Shown here piece by piece: positions 34,901-37,962 of a DNA stretch of 64,000 nt. The position numbers were made by a program, and so were the translations under genes. A model generated the notes under the pieces. It had not been told where the DNA came from. It saw only the letters and a list, made by a program, of their open reading frames with translations, and made no database searches. The stretch comes from Rapana venosa (taxonomy: Eukaryota > Mollusca > Gastropoda > Neogastropoda > Muricidae): assembly GCA_028751875.1 (NCBI GenBank), contig CM054135.1, forward strand, positions 54,871,351 through 54,935,350. The letters run 5' to 3'. Position 1 is the first letter of the stretch. Every line of letters begins with the position of its first letter.

Positions 34901-35500
34901 CTGTGTGTGCATGCATGAGTGTGCATGCGTGTGCGTGTGTGCGTGCATGTGTGTGTGTGTGTACACTATAATGTATATGATAGACGCTGGAGAATATGTT
35001 TAACAATAGTCAATGTTATGAGACTGTATGGTTATGGCTTCTTTAAACAAATTTTCTTTTACATCATTAGTATATTACAACAATATAGATGTTTTATTTT
35101 CAAATCCCTGCAGACACATACATTCACATAACACATACATGTATGCAAAGCAGCTAAGGTACACAAAGCATATTTCATATACTGCATGTGTGTACGTCCA
35201 TATTTATATAAACTCTACCTTACACATGCACGCTTCGTCGATAACACAAAGACACACAACTATGCACCCATACACACACACACACATACACACACACATC
35301 ACGCACACACGCATGCACACACACACATGCACGCTATCACAAAGACACACAACTAGGCACCCACATGCACACACACACACATGCATGTGCACACACACAT
35401 GCATGCTCAAACACACACACACACACACACAATGAACTTACATTCTTCCAGTCACTCATATCACCTTGAACCTTTCCATCCTTAACAATCTGGCTCAAAT
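1837..35500 (-). CDS. PROM1: prominin-like gene (CD133 family), spliced, 18 exons seen, both ends incomplete
   Basis: Prominins are five-pass membrane glycoproteins that bind cholesterol and sit in plasma-membrane protrusions such as microvilli, cilia and photoreceptor discs. The exons seen here add up to 1,923 coding bases (about 641 codons, against roughly 865 residues in vertebrate prominin-1). In order they give helix 1 and a Cys-rich cytosolic loop, helix 2, a long helical extracellular loop with a Cys pair (VCTNTTSC), helices 3 and 4, a second extracellular loop with conserved Cys (ELCRYF, GCENN, GKCRPI, AACVV), then helix 5 ending LIFAVKLA and an acidic RREHEERDFDD tail. Order, phase, Cys positions and helix spacing all follow the family. 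The signal peptide and N-terminus, about three short internal exons and most of the tail were not found. Whether it is closer to PROM1 or PROM2 cannot be told here. The introns are packed with microsatellites and with minisatellites that copy the gene's own splice junctions. Confidence 0.93.
2330..2588 (-). repeat. interspersed repeat with tRNA-like end (SINE-3)
   Basis: It ends in GAGTGCTCTGACCACTGAGC then TATCCC, a reverse tRNA-like head. The body has GTAGGGGAGCGAGGCATCAG and CTTTACCTTCCCTGACCC. A single copy is seen in the window, in the intron between exons 2900-2989 and 1837-1955. Confidence 0.65.
2900..2989 (-). CDS. PROM1: prominin-like exon: end of second extracellular loop, conserved Cys pair
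   Basis: The acceptor is GTGTAACAG|GTG. It is 90 bp, 30 codons, phase 0 to 0: VNQNIGKCRPIFDSFYSATD then AACVVALEPL. The two Cys match human [30 protein letters not shown]. The only donor that preserves frame and family alignment is CTG|GCAAGT, a GC-type 5' splice site. The junction to NGLWFGIG in the last clear exon then reads EPL-NGLWFG, as in human DPLNLFWFG. The region just upstream in the transcript is a short tandem array related to the acceptor. Confidence 0.93.
2990..3305 (-). repeat. short degenerate tandem array next to the acceptor of exon 2900-2989
   Basis: Irregular units of about 20 bp have the plus-strand core ACTGTAACATAGTAACTCCT. In the gene sense this gives a TATGTTACAG box, resembling the exon's acceptor TGTGTAACAG. 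The array runs into the N gap. Divergence is too high to prove derivation from the acceptor. Confidence 0.75.
3306..3805. other. assembly gap, 500 N
   Basis: Exactly 500 Ns interrupt a short tandem array within the prominin-like gene. The round length suggests a placeholder of unknown true size. A roughly 45-residue segment of the second extracellular loop is missing between the exons on either side (4063-4158 and 2900-2989), so a coding exon has probably been lost here. Confidence 0.97.
3806..3913 (-). repeat. SINE-1 head fragment
   Basis: Reverse orientation tRNA-like head (AATCGAACTCAGGTCAGC ... TAACCACCAGGCTATCCC). The rest is lost in the N gap. It lies between the gap and exon 4063-4158. 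Confidence 0.9.
4063..4158 (-). CDS. PROM1: prominin-like exon: second extracellular loop (LHAAADRLMN segment)
   Basis: The acceptor is GTTGCCAACAG|GGA and the donor GCCAAG|GTTAGC. It is 96 bp, exactly 32 codons, phase 0 to 0: GVPSATNTSLHAAADRLMNL then QTTLVASMERAK. It corresponds to human [20 protein letters not shown] and GLLERV. The next about 45 residues of the family are absent, and the 500-N gap at 3306-3805 lies on the downstream side. Confidence 0.85.
4440..4885. repeat. GT-rich block passing into (GA)n
   Basis: Interrupted (GT)n from 4440 to 4795, then (GA)n at 4797-4885. Open frames here are repeat translations. Confidence 0.95.
4486..4536 (-). repeat. SINE-1 tail fragment
   Basis: TTTGAGGATAATGGAATAAG and a few bases beyond, embedded in GT-rich sequence that continues to 4797. 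Confidence 0.8.
5146..6120. repeat. about 90-bp minisatellite array
   Basis: About ten units carry the landmarks GAAGCACTGTACACTCCAGG, AAATCCCCGCTAACAAGAA and TATGAAGAAAATCATCAGTG. Units between 5500 and 5830 contain many single-base losses relative to the rest, which looks like poor consensus sequence more than true divergence. It lies within the intron between exons 7102-7173 and 4063-4158, away from both junctions. Confidence 0.93.
6172..6480 (+). repeat. SINE-1 body and tail with extra (ATT)n tail block
   Basis: The head is missing. The body starts at AAAGTCCTTTGGATGAGAC and continues to TTATTCCATTATCC. A second block follows, GCGCTTTGATTTGTTGCTTT ... CTATATAAATTCCATACATT (ATT)n, also seen at 44-108 and, inverted, at 44345-44420. 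This second block may be a distinct 3' tail type. Confidence 0.88.
6610..6890 (+). repeat. SINE-1, nearly full length
   Basis: The head GGGATAGCCTAGTGGTTAG is intact, with a degraded B box (GGGATCGAGTC), then the body to AACGGATGACAAG. Confidence 0.9.
7102..7173 (-). CDS. PROM1: prominin-like exon: second extracellular loop (VNKSLTVGDL segment)
   Basis: The acceptor is TTGTGGACAG|GTG and the donor AAACCG|GTAACT. It is 72 bp, 24 codons, phase 0 to 0: VNKSLTVGDLPTLASQLRSA then ASKP. It is similar to human [20 protein letters not shown] in spacing and in the L-P-x-L pattern. NKS is a potential glycosylation site. Confidence 0.86.
7591..7850. repeat. perfect 4 x 65 bp tandem repeat
   Basis: Four identical 65-bp units (260 bp) begin GTTTCCTTGGTTGGTAGTCC. 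The lack of any difference between copies means very recent expansion. It lies in the intron between exons 8653-8799 and 7102-7173. Confidence 0.97.
7931..8276 (+). repeat. SINE-1, full length, tRNA-derived
   Basis: This is a useful reference copy. The head has a promoter-like A box (ATAGCCTGGTGGTTAGAG) and B box (AGGTTCGAATC). The body follows (GTCCTTTGGATGAGACTATA ... ACATCTTGCGTACACGTTAA ... AGTGCTTATTCCATTATCCT) with an A-rich (AATA)n tail. It has the structure expected of an RNA-polymerase-III-transcribed SINE, not of a functional tRNA gene. Confidence 0.92.
8653..8799 (-). CDS. PROM1: prominin-like exon: second extracellular loop (DFASSGLDSI segment)
   Basis: The acceptor is TTCTTTACAG|TCA and the donor GCAGAG|GTGAGT. 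It is 147 bp, 49 codons, phase 0 to 0: SVRQSLNNLKRDNFNIPNVT, then ILTPEMEQSIRDFASSGLDS and IPFQDYEAE. RDFASSGLDSIPFQDYEAE lines up with human QDFAACGIDRMNYDSYLAQ, one of the better-conserved stretches of the loop. The Cys of the human sequence is Ser here. About 20 residues expected before the next exon were not found. Confidence 0.95.
8800..10470. other. intron sequence, largely non-repetitive
   Basis: This is the intron between exons 11198-11279 and 8653-8799. Short internal echoes of GAATCAYTCTGACNATAAAG (8832-9010), a C-run near 10000 and a T-run near 10165. No coding similarity. Confidence 0.7.
10470..10665 (-). repeat. SINE-1, partial
   Basis: Reverse orientation body with CTCGGTTTATAGTCTCATCC and a degenerate head with CATCAGATTGTGACC. 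Confidence 0.82.
10838..11160 (-). repeat. interspersed repeat family F, reverse orientation
   Basis: About 320 bp with the landmarks GACAAGTCAGGCCCAGCGCA, AAAAGGCAGGAGAATGGACC and GCACAGAATTTCCAGAATGT. It ends GGCATCCCCACGGGG. Other copies: 12258, 15762, 28412 (partial), 34215 and 53345. In sense orientation the tail is (GAA)n, which suggests a retroposed element. It ends about 40 bases short of exon 11198-11279. Confidence 0.88.
11198..11279 (-). CDS. PROM1: prominin-like exon: second extracellular loop (GCENNSAIYS segment)
   Basis: The acceptor is GTTTGACAG|AGG and the donor TTGTCG|GTATGT. After one base completing Glu it reads GCENNSAIYSVLQLENMVNI then SQYTDLS, 27 codons. The Cys matches human [20 protein letters not shown], and NIS is a potential glycosylation site at the same place as human NISEH. 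Phase 0 out, joined directly to exon 8653-8799. Confidence 0.94.
11545..11830 (-). repeat. SINE-1, lacks head
   Basis: Reverse orientation. The body is complete to TTAACTCCAGGGGAAAATAT, then replaced by GT microsatellite. Confidence 0.9.
12111..12202 (-). CDS. PROM1: prominin-like exon: second extracellular loop (PFNDAVMDAV segment)
   Basis: The acceptor is TGTTGTCCACAG|CCC and the donor TTTTGGA|GTGAGT. It is 92 bp, phase 0 in and phase 2 out, encoding PFNDAVMDAVDFQKSLFNGR then GVNLDLVNILE. It is equivalent to human [20 protein letters not shown] and onward. The two leftover bases make Glu with the next exon. The 67-bp minisatellite at 12203-14118 begins at this acceptor and copies it. Confidence 0.92.
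12203..14118 (-). repeat. 67-bp minisatellite copying the acceptor of exon 12111-12202
   Basis: About two dozen units share ACTGTTTGTGTTGTGTACAG in the gene sense, against ACTGTTTGTGTTGTCCACAG at the real acceptor, followed by an AT-rich spacer with GATGTGTATGTTTTATCG on the plus strand. Variants have GTGCACAATTAT or GTAAATAAT spacers. The first unit is split by an inserted interspersed repeat at 12258-12530. Confidence 0.94.
12258..12530 (-). repeat. family F copy inserted in the first minisatellite unit
   Basis: Nearly identical to the copy at 10838-11160. It is flanked on both sides by GTGTATGTTTTAT, which is either a 13-bp target duplication or part of two neighbouring minisatellite units. 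Confidence 0.88.
14130..14345 (-). repeat. SINE-1, tail and body only
   Basis: Reverse orientation, from AATAATGGAATAAGACTCAT to the CTCATCTGATGGGAC segment. The tRNA-like head is missing. It abuts the end of the 67-bp minisatellite. Confidence 0.88.
14385..14722 (-). repeat. SINE-1, full length
   Basis: A complete copy in reverse orientation: the AATAATGGAATAAGCACTAG end, the body, then the tRNA-like head in reverse (GAACCCGAGTCAGCAG ... TAACCACCAGGCTATCC). It is the middle member of three head-to-tail SINE-1 copies between 14130 and 14905. Confidence 0.92.
14738..14905 (-). repeat. SINE-1, tail and partial body
   Basis: Reverse orientation, from GAGGATAATGGAATAAGCAC to GTGTGCGCAAGATG, then lost in a GT microsatellite. 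Confidence 0.88.
15290..15440. repeat. CA/CG alternating tract beside the donor of exon 15457-15586
   Basis: (CA)n with CGCGTGCG interruptions, an alternating purine-pyrimidine run capable of adopting Z-form. Confidence 0.9.
15457..15586 (-). CDS. PROM1: prominin-like exon: transmembrane helix 4, start of second extracellular loop
   Basis: The acceptor is TGGTTTCAG|T and the donor CTTCAG|GTATGA. The 43 complete codons read GVGITFLLAWLIMLVCTILF, then VIGGPLYTELCRYFDDHNPK and ELQ. These match human [20 protein letters not shown] and EKLICEPYTSKEL, with the Cys just after helix 4 and the KEL motif conserved. It ends in phase 0, in frame with exon 12111-12202. An alternating CA/CG tract starts about 15 bases into the downstream intron. 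Confidence 0.96.
15762..16080 (+). repeat. family F copy, sense orientation
   Basis: CTTGTGGGGATGCTGGGGGC, ATTCTGTGCTAGGAATATCC, then CTGGGCCTGACTCGTCAGGC. It lies between exons 16810-16956 and 15457-15586. Confidence 0.88.
16158..16510 (+). repeat. interspersed repeat family G
   Basis: About 350 bp with the landmarks TTGTTGGGTGTTCCCCAGCT, GGTCACCCAGAATTC and AACATCAATAATTGACACAG. Other copies at 27975-28325 and 43418-43815 are in the same orientation. Confidence 0.86.
16810..16956 (-). CDS. PROM1: prominin-like exon: transmembrane helix 3 and second cytosolic loop
   Basis: The acceptor is CTTGTTGCAG|G and the donor ATGGC|GTAAGT. It is 147 bp. It reads WYAGIGISCALLLVVVLYYM, then GILFGLCGERPGFGAQCCNT and GTGSNFLM. 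This lines up closely with human [32 protein letters not shown] and SNTGGVFLMV, including the FG(L/V)CG motif after helix 3. The two leftover bases plus T of the next exon give Ala, so the join into helix 4 is exact. Confidence 0.96.
17280..17460 (-). repeat. SINE-related fragment with tRNA-like head
   Basis: CATGGGACCTCGATTTATCG body piece, then GGGATTCAAACCACCACAC and TACCTATAGACCACCGATTC, a reverse tRNA-like head of another subtype. It adjoins the LINE remnant at 17460. Confidence 0.7.
17460..17690 (-). pseudogene. non-LTR retrotransposon remnant, reverse-transcriptase C-terminus
   Basis: The reverse strand reads LDWNPQGKRKVGRPK, a stop, then TWRRSVDEETKAAGMTWAEL and KR. GKRKxGRPKxTWRR followed by a W(A/K)EL-(K/R) motif is the conserved end of many animal LINE polyproteins. 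The in-frame TAG and a frameshift after KRIYLPEPSS show it is dead. Confidence 0.82.
17985..18530. other. A-homopolymer-rich low-complexity stretch, probable poor consensus
   Basis: More than 500 bases made largely of A-runs of 4-11 separated by C or T, unlike the surroundings, grading into ragged copies of the 30-bp minisatellite. Uncorrected long-read error or a degraded A-rich satellite are both possible. Confidence 0.7.
18530..19152 (-). repeat. 30-bp minisatellite copying the donor of exon 19153-19235
   Basis: About 20 units run up to the exon end. The gene-strand unit is CTCAGTT|GTAAGTAGACC plus CAATCTTTTGGG. The first seven bases correspond to the last seven exonic bases (CTCAATT) and are followed by the donor GTAAGT. 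Units near the exon are variable, the central ones (18730-18970) are regular, and the far end below 18730 is ragged. Confidence 0.94.
19153..19235 (-). CDS. PROM1: prominin-like exon: end of first extracellular loop
   Basis: The acceptor is TGTGACAG|GT and the donor CTCAATT|GTAAGT. After two bases completing Ser it encodes 27 residues, ATESINNLEKSMRNGVDNFT then TEIQNSI, equivalent to human [20 protein letters not shown]. It ends in phase 0, whereas the next recognised exon (16810-16956) needs a phase-2 partner, so a short exon of length 3n+2 is missing. The last seven exonic bases plus the donor form the unit of the adjacent 30-bp minisatellite (18530-19152). Confidence 0.92.
19557..21037 (-). 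mobile_element. piggyBac-type DNA transposon, internally decayed, TTAA target duplication
   Basis: The element is bounded by TTAA on both sides (19553-19556 and 21038-21041), and its ends are inverted: CCCTTTACCATT at the left and AATGGGAAAGGG at the right. Terminal CCCTTT next to TTAA is the piggyBac signature. It is 1,481 bp, well below the about 2.4 kb of an autonomous copy, and it contains a broken transposase remnant on the minus strand. The right sub-terminal region (20950-21025) has GC-rich repeats of CGGCGGGCTGCGGCGGG type. It is inserted in the intron between exons 22221-22284 and 19153-19235. Confidence 0.9.
20070..20759 (-). pseudogene. piggyBac transposase remnant (N-terminal part only)
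   Basis: A start-like MAAKIEHTIWKEYTD lies at 20757 and below, followed by an acidic Ser-rich stretch after an in-frame stop near 20660. Frameshifted pieces follow, with QIVADETNNM near 20410. The longest open block (20070-20411) has TTPDEIWAYLSVLIMMGIKR, LYWSTD, RISNIMTKTRFL and INQYFHLRNT, typical of the start of the PiggyBac DDE domain. The catalytic core is absent. It cannot encode an active enzyme. Confidence 0.88.
21064..21658. repeat. 55-bp inverted repeat pair flanking a 480-bp interior
   Basis: The sequence at 21064-21120 (with TTTTCCATATCTGTGTGTCC) recurs inverted at 21601-21658 (GGACACACAGATATGGAAAA), with about 85-90 % identity over some 52 bases. The interior holds a tRNA-like SINE fragment (GGGTTCGATTCCCAG) and a C-run. 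It may be a terminal-inverted-repeat element, or two copies of one repeat in opposite orientation. No clear target duplication is seen. Confidence 0.7.
21125..21245 (+). repeat. SINE fragment
   Basis: GGGTTCGATTCCCAGCCTTG (B box), then TTCGGAAGAGACTATAAACC. It lies inside the inverted-repeat unit 21064-21658. Confidence 0.75.
21767..22036 (-). pseudogene. non-LTR retrotransposon remnant, reverse-transcriptase C-terminus
   Basis: An open 89-residue block contains SSRLRWFGHVQRKADYRIIK, then GKRPKGRPSKTWAACIADNL and AQNRERWRRLI. RLRWFGHVxR, GRPxKTW and RxxWRRL are hallmark motifs of LINE reverse-transcriptase C-termini. It is only a 5'-truncated tail of an element, lying next to a (CTT)n stretch. 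Confidence 0.88.
22121..22213. repeat. (CA)n-(AT)n microsatellite against the donor of exon 22221-22284
   Basis: (AC)n then about 33 AT dinucleotides, ending eight bases from the splice donor. Confidence 0.96.
22221..22284 (-). CDS. PROM1: prominin-like exon: first extracellular loop (AEQTIDTAKS segment)
   Basis: The acceptor is GTTCACAG|GCA and the donor AATA|GTGAGT. It is 64 bp, phase 0 in and phase 1 out, encoding AEQTIDTAKSNATSSVETGI then N. It matches human [20 protein letters not shown]. The leftover base forms a Ser codon with the next exon. A long AT microsatellite (22147-22213) begins only about eight bases into the intron, right against the donor. Confidence 0.9.
22665..22885 (+). 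repeat. SINE-1 body and tail
   Basis: From CTTCGGATGAGACTATAAAC to TTATTCCATTATCCTCGA and an (AAT)n-like tail. It sits between exons 23029-23097 and 22221-22284. Confidence 0.9.
23029..23097 (-). CDS. PROM1: prominin-like exon: first extracellular loop (LDALGRQASS segment)
   Basis: The acceptor is GATTTCAG|TTG and the donor ACG|GTAGGC. It is 69 bp, phase 0 to phase 0, encoding 23 residues LDALGRQASSVAKAANLSQY then IST. It corresponds to human [24 protein letters not shown]. It continues the previous exon directly in frame. CA/GT microsatellite sequence abuts the acceptor on the intron side (23100-23332). Confidence 0.9.
23100..23332. repeat. CA-rich microsatellite beside the acceptor of exon 23029-23097
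   Basis: Interrupted (CA)n with GCGC and ATGC variants across 230 bases. Confidence 0.95.
23795..24353. repeat. about 41-bp minisatellite array
   Basis: Thirteen or so units of AGACAGAAGGGATTCTAAAA plus CATCAATTCTTTGTTTCTTA with small variations in the AGAAGG segment. It is in the intron between exons 24887-25074 and 23029-23097 and does not touch either junction. Confidence 0.95.
24427..24862. repeat. (GA)n tract of about 430 bp beside exon 24887-25074
   Basis: A pure (GA)n start becomes interrupted with GGAGA and GAAA variants and ends in a G-run. In the prominin transcript it reads as a (CU)n tract beginning about 25 bases after the exon's donor. Confidence 0.96.
24887..25074 (-). CDS. 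PROM1: prominin-like exon: first extracellular loop with conserved Cys pair
   Basis: The acceptor is GTATACAG|AT. The two bases complete an Asp codon with the previous exon. The 62 following codons read DVSKTQQELNNIADTLHTLS, then a stretch with GSQLSGNLTEIRIGIDAVCT, NTTSC and PGYNPSDYEISANFSG. The two Cys match human DPLCLVHPSSETC, and QGSQLSGNL matches QSTQLSSSL. NLT, NTT and NFS are potential N-glycosylation sites. The donor GGG|GTACTC is poor. It is followed within a few dozen bases by about 430 nt of (CT)n in the transcript sense, which may affect its use. Confidence 0.94.
25508..25760 (+). repeat. SINE-1, diverged
   Basis: Head CATAGCCAAGTGGTTAGG and B-box-like GGGATCAAAGCC. The body is degraded. 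It is followed at 25770-26010 by the ATGCGGCTACCTTCATGGTG tail type seen elsewhere in the window, present twice. Confidence 0.8.
26495..26760. repeat. (GA)n, (GT)n and CA-rich block
   Basis: Short (GA)n at 26500-26555, then GT/ATGT and CA segments. No coding signal. Confidence 0.9.
27020..27415 (-). repeat. SINE-1 with GCTAGAG tail type, diverged
   Basis: Reverse orientation. A tail block (GGGCTAAAGCTCATAGGC ... GACTGCATTCTGATTTGAGG) is followed by the body and a tRNA-like head (TAACGCTCTAACCACTAGGC), then a C-run. Confidence 0.82.
27820..27903 (-). CDS. PROM1: prominin-like exon: first extracellular loop (SAEQAIDDVL segment)
   Basis: The acceptor is GTTGCAG|GC and the donor GCTCAG|GTGAGG. 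It is 84 bp, phase-compatible on both sides. It reads SAEQAIDDVLATLNASTLLN then QAKTVSS, equivalent to human [20 protein letters not shown]. It is amphipathic and helical, with one potential N-glycosylation site (NAS). A CA tract begins about 20 bases into the downstream intron. Confidence 0.92.
27975..28325 (+). repeat. family G copy
   Basis: GTTGAGCGTTCCCCAGCTTA to TCAATAACTGACACAG. It starts about 70 bases beyond the acceptor of exon 27820-27903. Confidence 0.86.
28412..28510 (+). repeat. family F copy, 5' part only
   Basis: CACAGGATGCTTGGGGCCTG to TTTCTATCCCTTTG. Confidence 0.82.
28783..28849 (-). CDS. PROM1: prominin-like exon: first extracellular loop (EVTGAVLGRF segment)
   Basis: The acceptor is TTGGTCTCAG|GAG and the donor ACAA|GTAAGT. 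It starts in phase 0 and ends with one base, encoding EVTGAVLGRFQSASIGILRD then VT. This matches human [25 protein letters not shown] in spacing and pattern. The leftover A joins GC at the next exon to give Ser, so the reading frame is continuous. GCAGG and CA repeats follow immediately after the donor. Confidence 0.92.
28905..29111 (+). pseudogene. non-LTR retrotransposon remnant, C-terminal zinc-knuckle end
   Basis: Two frames are needed: CACRKENQTGEHILQSCARY in one, then DLRKTAWLMEMTLQTKLYGP and VELERT before a stop in another. C-x-C ... H-x-L-x-x-C followed by TLQTKLYG-x-x-x-(D/E)LERT is the usual end of one LINE group. The frameshift near 28995 marks it as decayed. It lies within the intron upstream of exon 28783-28849, in the opposite orientation to the gene. 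Confidence 0.82.
29593..29990. repeat. purine-only tract, (GAGAAGAGA)n
   Basis: Nearly 400 bases of almost uninterrupted purine on the plus strand, made of GAGAA and GAGGA units. It is open in several frames, none meaningful. Confidence 0.96.
30110..30660 (+). repeat. SINE-1 with long GCTAGAG-type tail
   Basis: Degenerate head (ATAGCCTTGTGCTTAGTG), body with GAACATCTTACGCACGCG, a low-complexity insertion at 30340-30460, then CATCATCCCAGAAGTCAGAA and on to TCAGAGCTCTAGCC. The end abuts the truncated exon copy at 30716. Confidence 0.82.
30716..30805 (-). pseudogene. truncated duplicate of the prominin helix-1 exon
   Basis: The block is identical, apart from one base, to the first 90 bases of exon 32252-32457, with the same acceptor and the same adjoining minisatellite (30806-31285). 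It reads WCKYLVGFLVCVVVGLLFF and on to LVFC, then leaves homology before the Cys-rich loop. No donor is seen where homology ends. It lies downstream of exon 31381-31508, and splicing it in would break phase, so it is probably non-functional or an assembly duplicate. Confidence 0.85.
30806..31285 (-). repeat. second copy of the splice-acceptor minisatellite
   Basis: About 11 units, mostly of the 45-bp class, are attached to the truncated exon copy at 30716-30805 just as the larger array is attached to the real exon. The arrangement indicates that exon start and array were duplicated together as one segment. Units with doubled GTCA occur near 31150-31220. Confidence 0.93.
31381..31508 (-). CDS. 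PROM1: prominin-like exon: end of helix 2 and start of first large extracellular loop
   Basis: The acceptor is GGGCCACAG|GGCGG. The first base completes the Leu codon split at the end of the previous exon. It reads AGVVCAFMSNQILYDKMQNE and on to LVKSAELVNSFANT, matching the human segment GFVANHQVRTRI...LRTLLNETP. The donor is weak (CACAC|GTTGAG). The stronger GTCAGT six bases on would put a TGA in frame, so I prefer the weak one. It leaves phase 1, while the next recognised exon begins in phase 0, so a short exon of about 20 residues is missing in between. Confidence 0.85.
31700..32090. repeat. C-run, (AT)n and (AAT)n cluster with SINE tail
   Basis: A C-run of about 34 (31713-31747), (AT)n at 31855-31895, (AAT)n at 31951-31992, and GGAATTTATACAGCGCTATA, the tail block of a SINE. 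It fills the intron between exons 32252-32457 and 31381-31508. Confidence 0.92.
32252..32457 (-). CDS. PROM1: prominin-like exon: transmembrane helix 1, Cys-rich loop, start of helix 2
   Basis: The exon has acceptor TGTGTTTCAG|TGG and donor CTTT|GTGAGT. It is 206 bp, starts in phase 0 and ends with two bases of a split codon. It encodes the first membrane helix (WCKYLVGFLVCVVVGLLFF), the short cytosolic loop CCCRCCGKCGAG, and the beginning of helix 2 (YCTILIVLNTVAL). The Cys-rich loop directly after helix 1 is a prominin hallmark (human FFCMCRCCNKCGGE). A truncated near-identical copy of its first 90 bases lies at 30716-30805. The minisatellite at 32458-34218 starts at its acceptor and carries its first 13 bases in each unit. 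Confidence 0.95.
32458..34218 (-). repeat. 34-47 bp minisatellite copying the helix-1 exon acceptor
   Basis: Roughly 40 units follow the exon acceptor. There are two unit classes: a short one of 34 or 36 bp and a long one of about 45-47 bp containing an extra GGTAC block. Read on the gene strand, each unit has TTGTGTTTCAG|TGGTGTAAG, which is the exon's own acceptor plus its first bases. The long units extend to GTAAGTACCTGG. Any open frames in it (repeats of MSMMVLTPLKHT) are fortuitous. Confidence 0.95.
34215..34560 (-). repeat. family F copy at the end of the splice-acceptor minisatellite
   Basis: Reverse orientation, (TTC)n start, GACAAGTCAGGCCTAGCGCA, end CAGCATCCCCATAGGGAT. It borders the 32458-34218 array exactly, as the copy at 12258 interrupts another array. 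Confidence 0.88.
34560..35441. other. intron sequence, GT/CA microsatellites
   Basis: GT block at 34910-34970 and CA block at 35240-35432, the latter ending at the donor of exon 35442-35500. No exon signal. Confidence 0.75.
35442..35500 (-). CDS. PROM1: prominin-like exon: end of extracellular N-terminal domain
   Basis: This is the most 5' exon I can place. The acceptor is TGTGTGTGCAG and the donor AAT|GTAAGT. It completes a split codon with two bases and then encodes 19 residues, LSQIVKDGKVQGDMSDWKN, ending in phase 0 and joining the next exon in frame. It corresponds to the short segment just before the first helix in prominins (the EDTLRKFLQ...ETVI region of the human protein). The similarity alone is weak. 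Position, phase and good splice sites carry the call. The intron side of the donor runs into a CA/GT microsatellite. Confidence 0.72.
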
Positions 35501-37140
35501 CTGCACACACAAAAAAAACACCGATTAAAAAGAGTGTCAAAGAAAGGTTACTGTACTCCCTAAAAGCCATAAATTACAAACAATAACTTCAATTTCATCT
35601 ACAGATAACAAAAAAAACCCACCCCAAAACAACAACCAACATTTAAACAAAACCTGATCAAATGGGAAATGAAACACACACAAATAAACACAAGCATGAC
35701 TGAAACTCACAAAGGAACACACATCAACACACACACATATGAATGCATGCACACACACACATATGCACACACGCGCACATACAGAATACAGATCTAACTT
35801 ATATATATGTATGGATACACAGCTGATGCTGAAATGCTTCAAATGTTTATATTCAAAGTTTCTTATGGTTTAGATCAAAGATCTATCCAATTTACAATTC
35901 AGATATGGGACCGTTGATAAAGTCTTGCATAATCTTTGGTAAAGCGTTCTGGAAAATACTTTAAAAATCTAATCCCTTAACAGGAGTTGCCCCCACAGTG
36001 TCAGATTCTTTGTCTGTCTGTGCCTTCAGGCATTTATTTCTCTGTTGTTCCTCAGCTACAGCTCAGTGGCTCCCAGCTGGCGAGCTTTTGCCAATGCAAC
36101 TGTCCCCCCCCCCCCCCCCCCCACCCTTCACTTCCACCATCTAGGTAGCTGAATTCCAACTTCGGGGATGGGTCTAAACATGACACCTGTATGCATGGGG
36201 TTTTGTTTGTTTTTTAAACTGTGATCCATTCCTACTGGCACAAAATGACACCCCCCCCCCCCCCCCCGCAAAAAAAAAAAAGAAAAGAAAAGAAAGCAGA
36301 ACAGGTTTTTAGGGTGTGCACAAGATGTGCACACATAGGGCCTCAGTTTACATTCTCATCCAAAGGACTCTGACATTCAGCTCGATTTTCTTGTAAAACT
36401 GGGAAGAAAGGGCGAGGCTGGGAATCAAACCTAGAACCTCACGGTTTGCTCGTTAGGCAGGTAAATGCCTTAACCATCCTGCCACCTTCCTACTTTACCT
36501 GCAGGCATAAAAGTAACTTTGGCCACAGGAATTATTGGGACTCAGCTACCTAATAACTGAAGAAGAAGAAGAAGAAGAAAAAGAAAAAAAGAGACGTGCA
36601 CTATGACGTCTTCATTCCCAATTCAACTCCTGCACTTCAGGTCTACAGCATGCCTCTTTTCTTGAAGTCGCAGCGGCACCTCTGCCTACAGATGACCGGT
36701 GTAAAACCAGTTTTTCCGGGCTGGAACCAGTTTTTCTCCTTTCTAACCACATCAAATGTTCCCGTTTGGGATGGACGATGCTGCAGCAGCCTTTCTGCAC
36801 CAATATACACACTGAATGTCCCGCACCGCTGTCGATGGCAGGATTTTCAATTCTTTGTATATATTTATATATTTAATCTGTATTATCAATGGATACAGTA
36901 CACTGTGCTCCCGCAAGCCTTGCAAGGTATAGCGCTATATAAATTCCATTTATTATTATCATTATTATTACTGTAATCATAATTATTAAAACAAGAGGGC
37001 TACTTGATCTACTTTTCACCCAACAGGTCACCCTGTTTTCTGAATCTTTATCTAACGCATTCTCTCCCTTTATCCTGTCGCTAGACATTCAGAGCCTGTT
37101 CCATGGCATAGGTGTGTTTGCACATGTTTGAATGTTGACA
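35501..37140. other. no gene recognised; decayed repeats
   Basis: Holds SINE-related blocks (36050-36500), two C-runs, and 36590-36965, which ends in TATAGCGCTATATAAATTCC plus (ATT)n and looks like the 3' end of a retroposon. Confidence 0.65.
36050..36500 (-). repeat. two SINE-related blocks, reverse orientation
   Basis: 36050-36190 is the GCTACAG/TTCGGGGATG tail type. 36300-36495 is a variant with a second tRNA-like head (GGGAATCAAACCTAGAACCT ... TTAACCATCCTGCCAC). The latter head type recurs at 46190-46320, pointing to a distinct SINE subfamily. Confidence 0.8.
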
Positions 37141-37231
37141 AAGAGAGAGACAGACAGACAGACAGAGAGACAGCCAGACAGACAGACAGACCAACAGTGA
37201 GAAACACACAGTGAAACAGGCAGACAGAAAC

Positions 37232-37291
<60 letters not shown>

Positions 37292-37451
37292 TCAACAGAG
37301 AGAAACACACAGAGAAAAAGACAGACAGAAACAGAGAGACAGACACACACACAAAGAGAGAAAGAGAGAGAAAGACCGACAGAGAGAGACGCACACAGAG
37401 ACAGACTGACACTGAAACAGACAGACAGAAACAGAGAGACAGAAGGTCACA

Positions 37452-37540
<89 letters not shown>

Positions 37541-37962
37541 GACACACACAAACAGACTAAACAGAGAGACAGACAGACACACAAAGAGTGGGAGAGAGAG
37601 AGAGACAGACAGACCAACAGAGAGACAGACACTGAAACAGACAGACACAGAGAGACAGACAGAGACAGACACACAAAGCGAGAGAGAGAGAGAGATTCGG
37701 ATTCGGATGTTTATTCATTAGGCCATAGCCCATAATGAAGGGGAAAGTGAACAAAAAACCAAATCATCAGAAACATTAAAAACAAACATACAATCAACAA
37801 TATGATAATCATAATAATGAACTATGATGTTGCAATTTCTCTCAGCTTGAAGGCTTTGTGAAGGAAGTGAGACAAGTTCCAAATATCGTTATGTCTTGCA
37901 GAGGACATCAGCAAAGTTAATTTGAACATGCAAGGCTGTCGAAAATATCCAAGGCTTCTATT

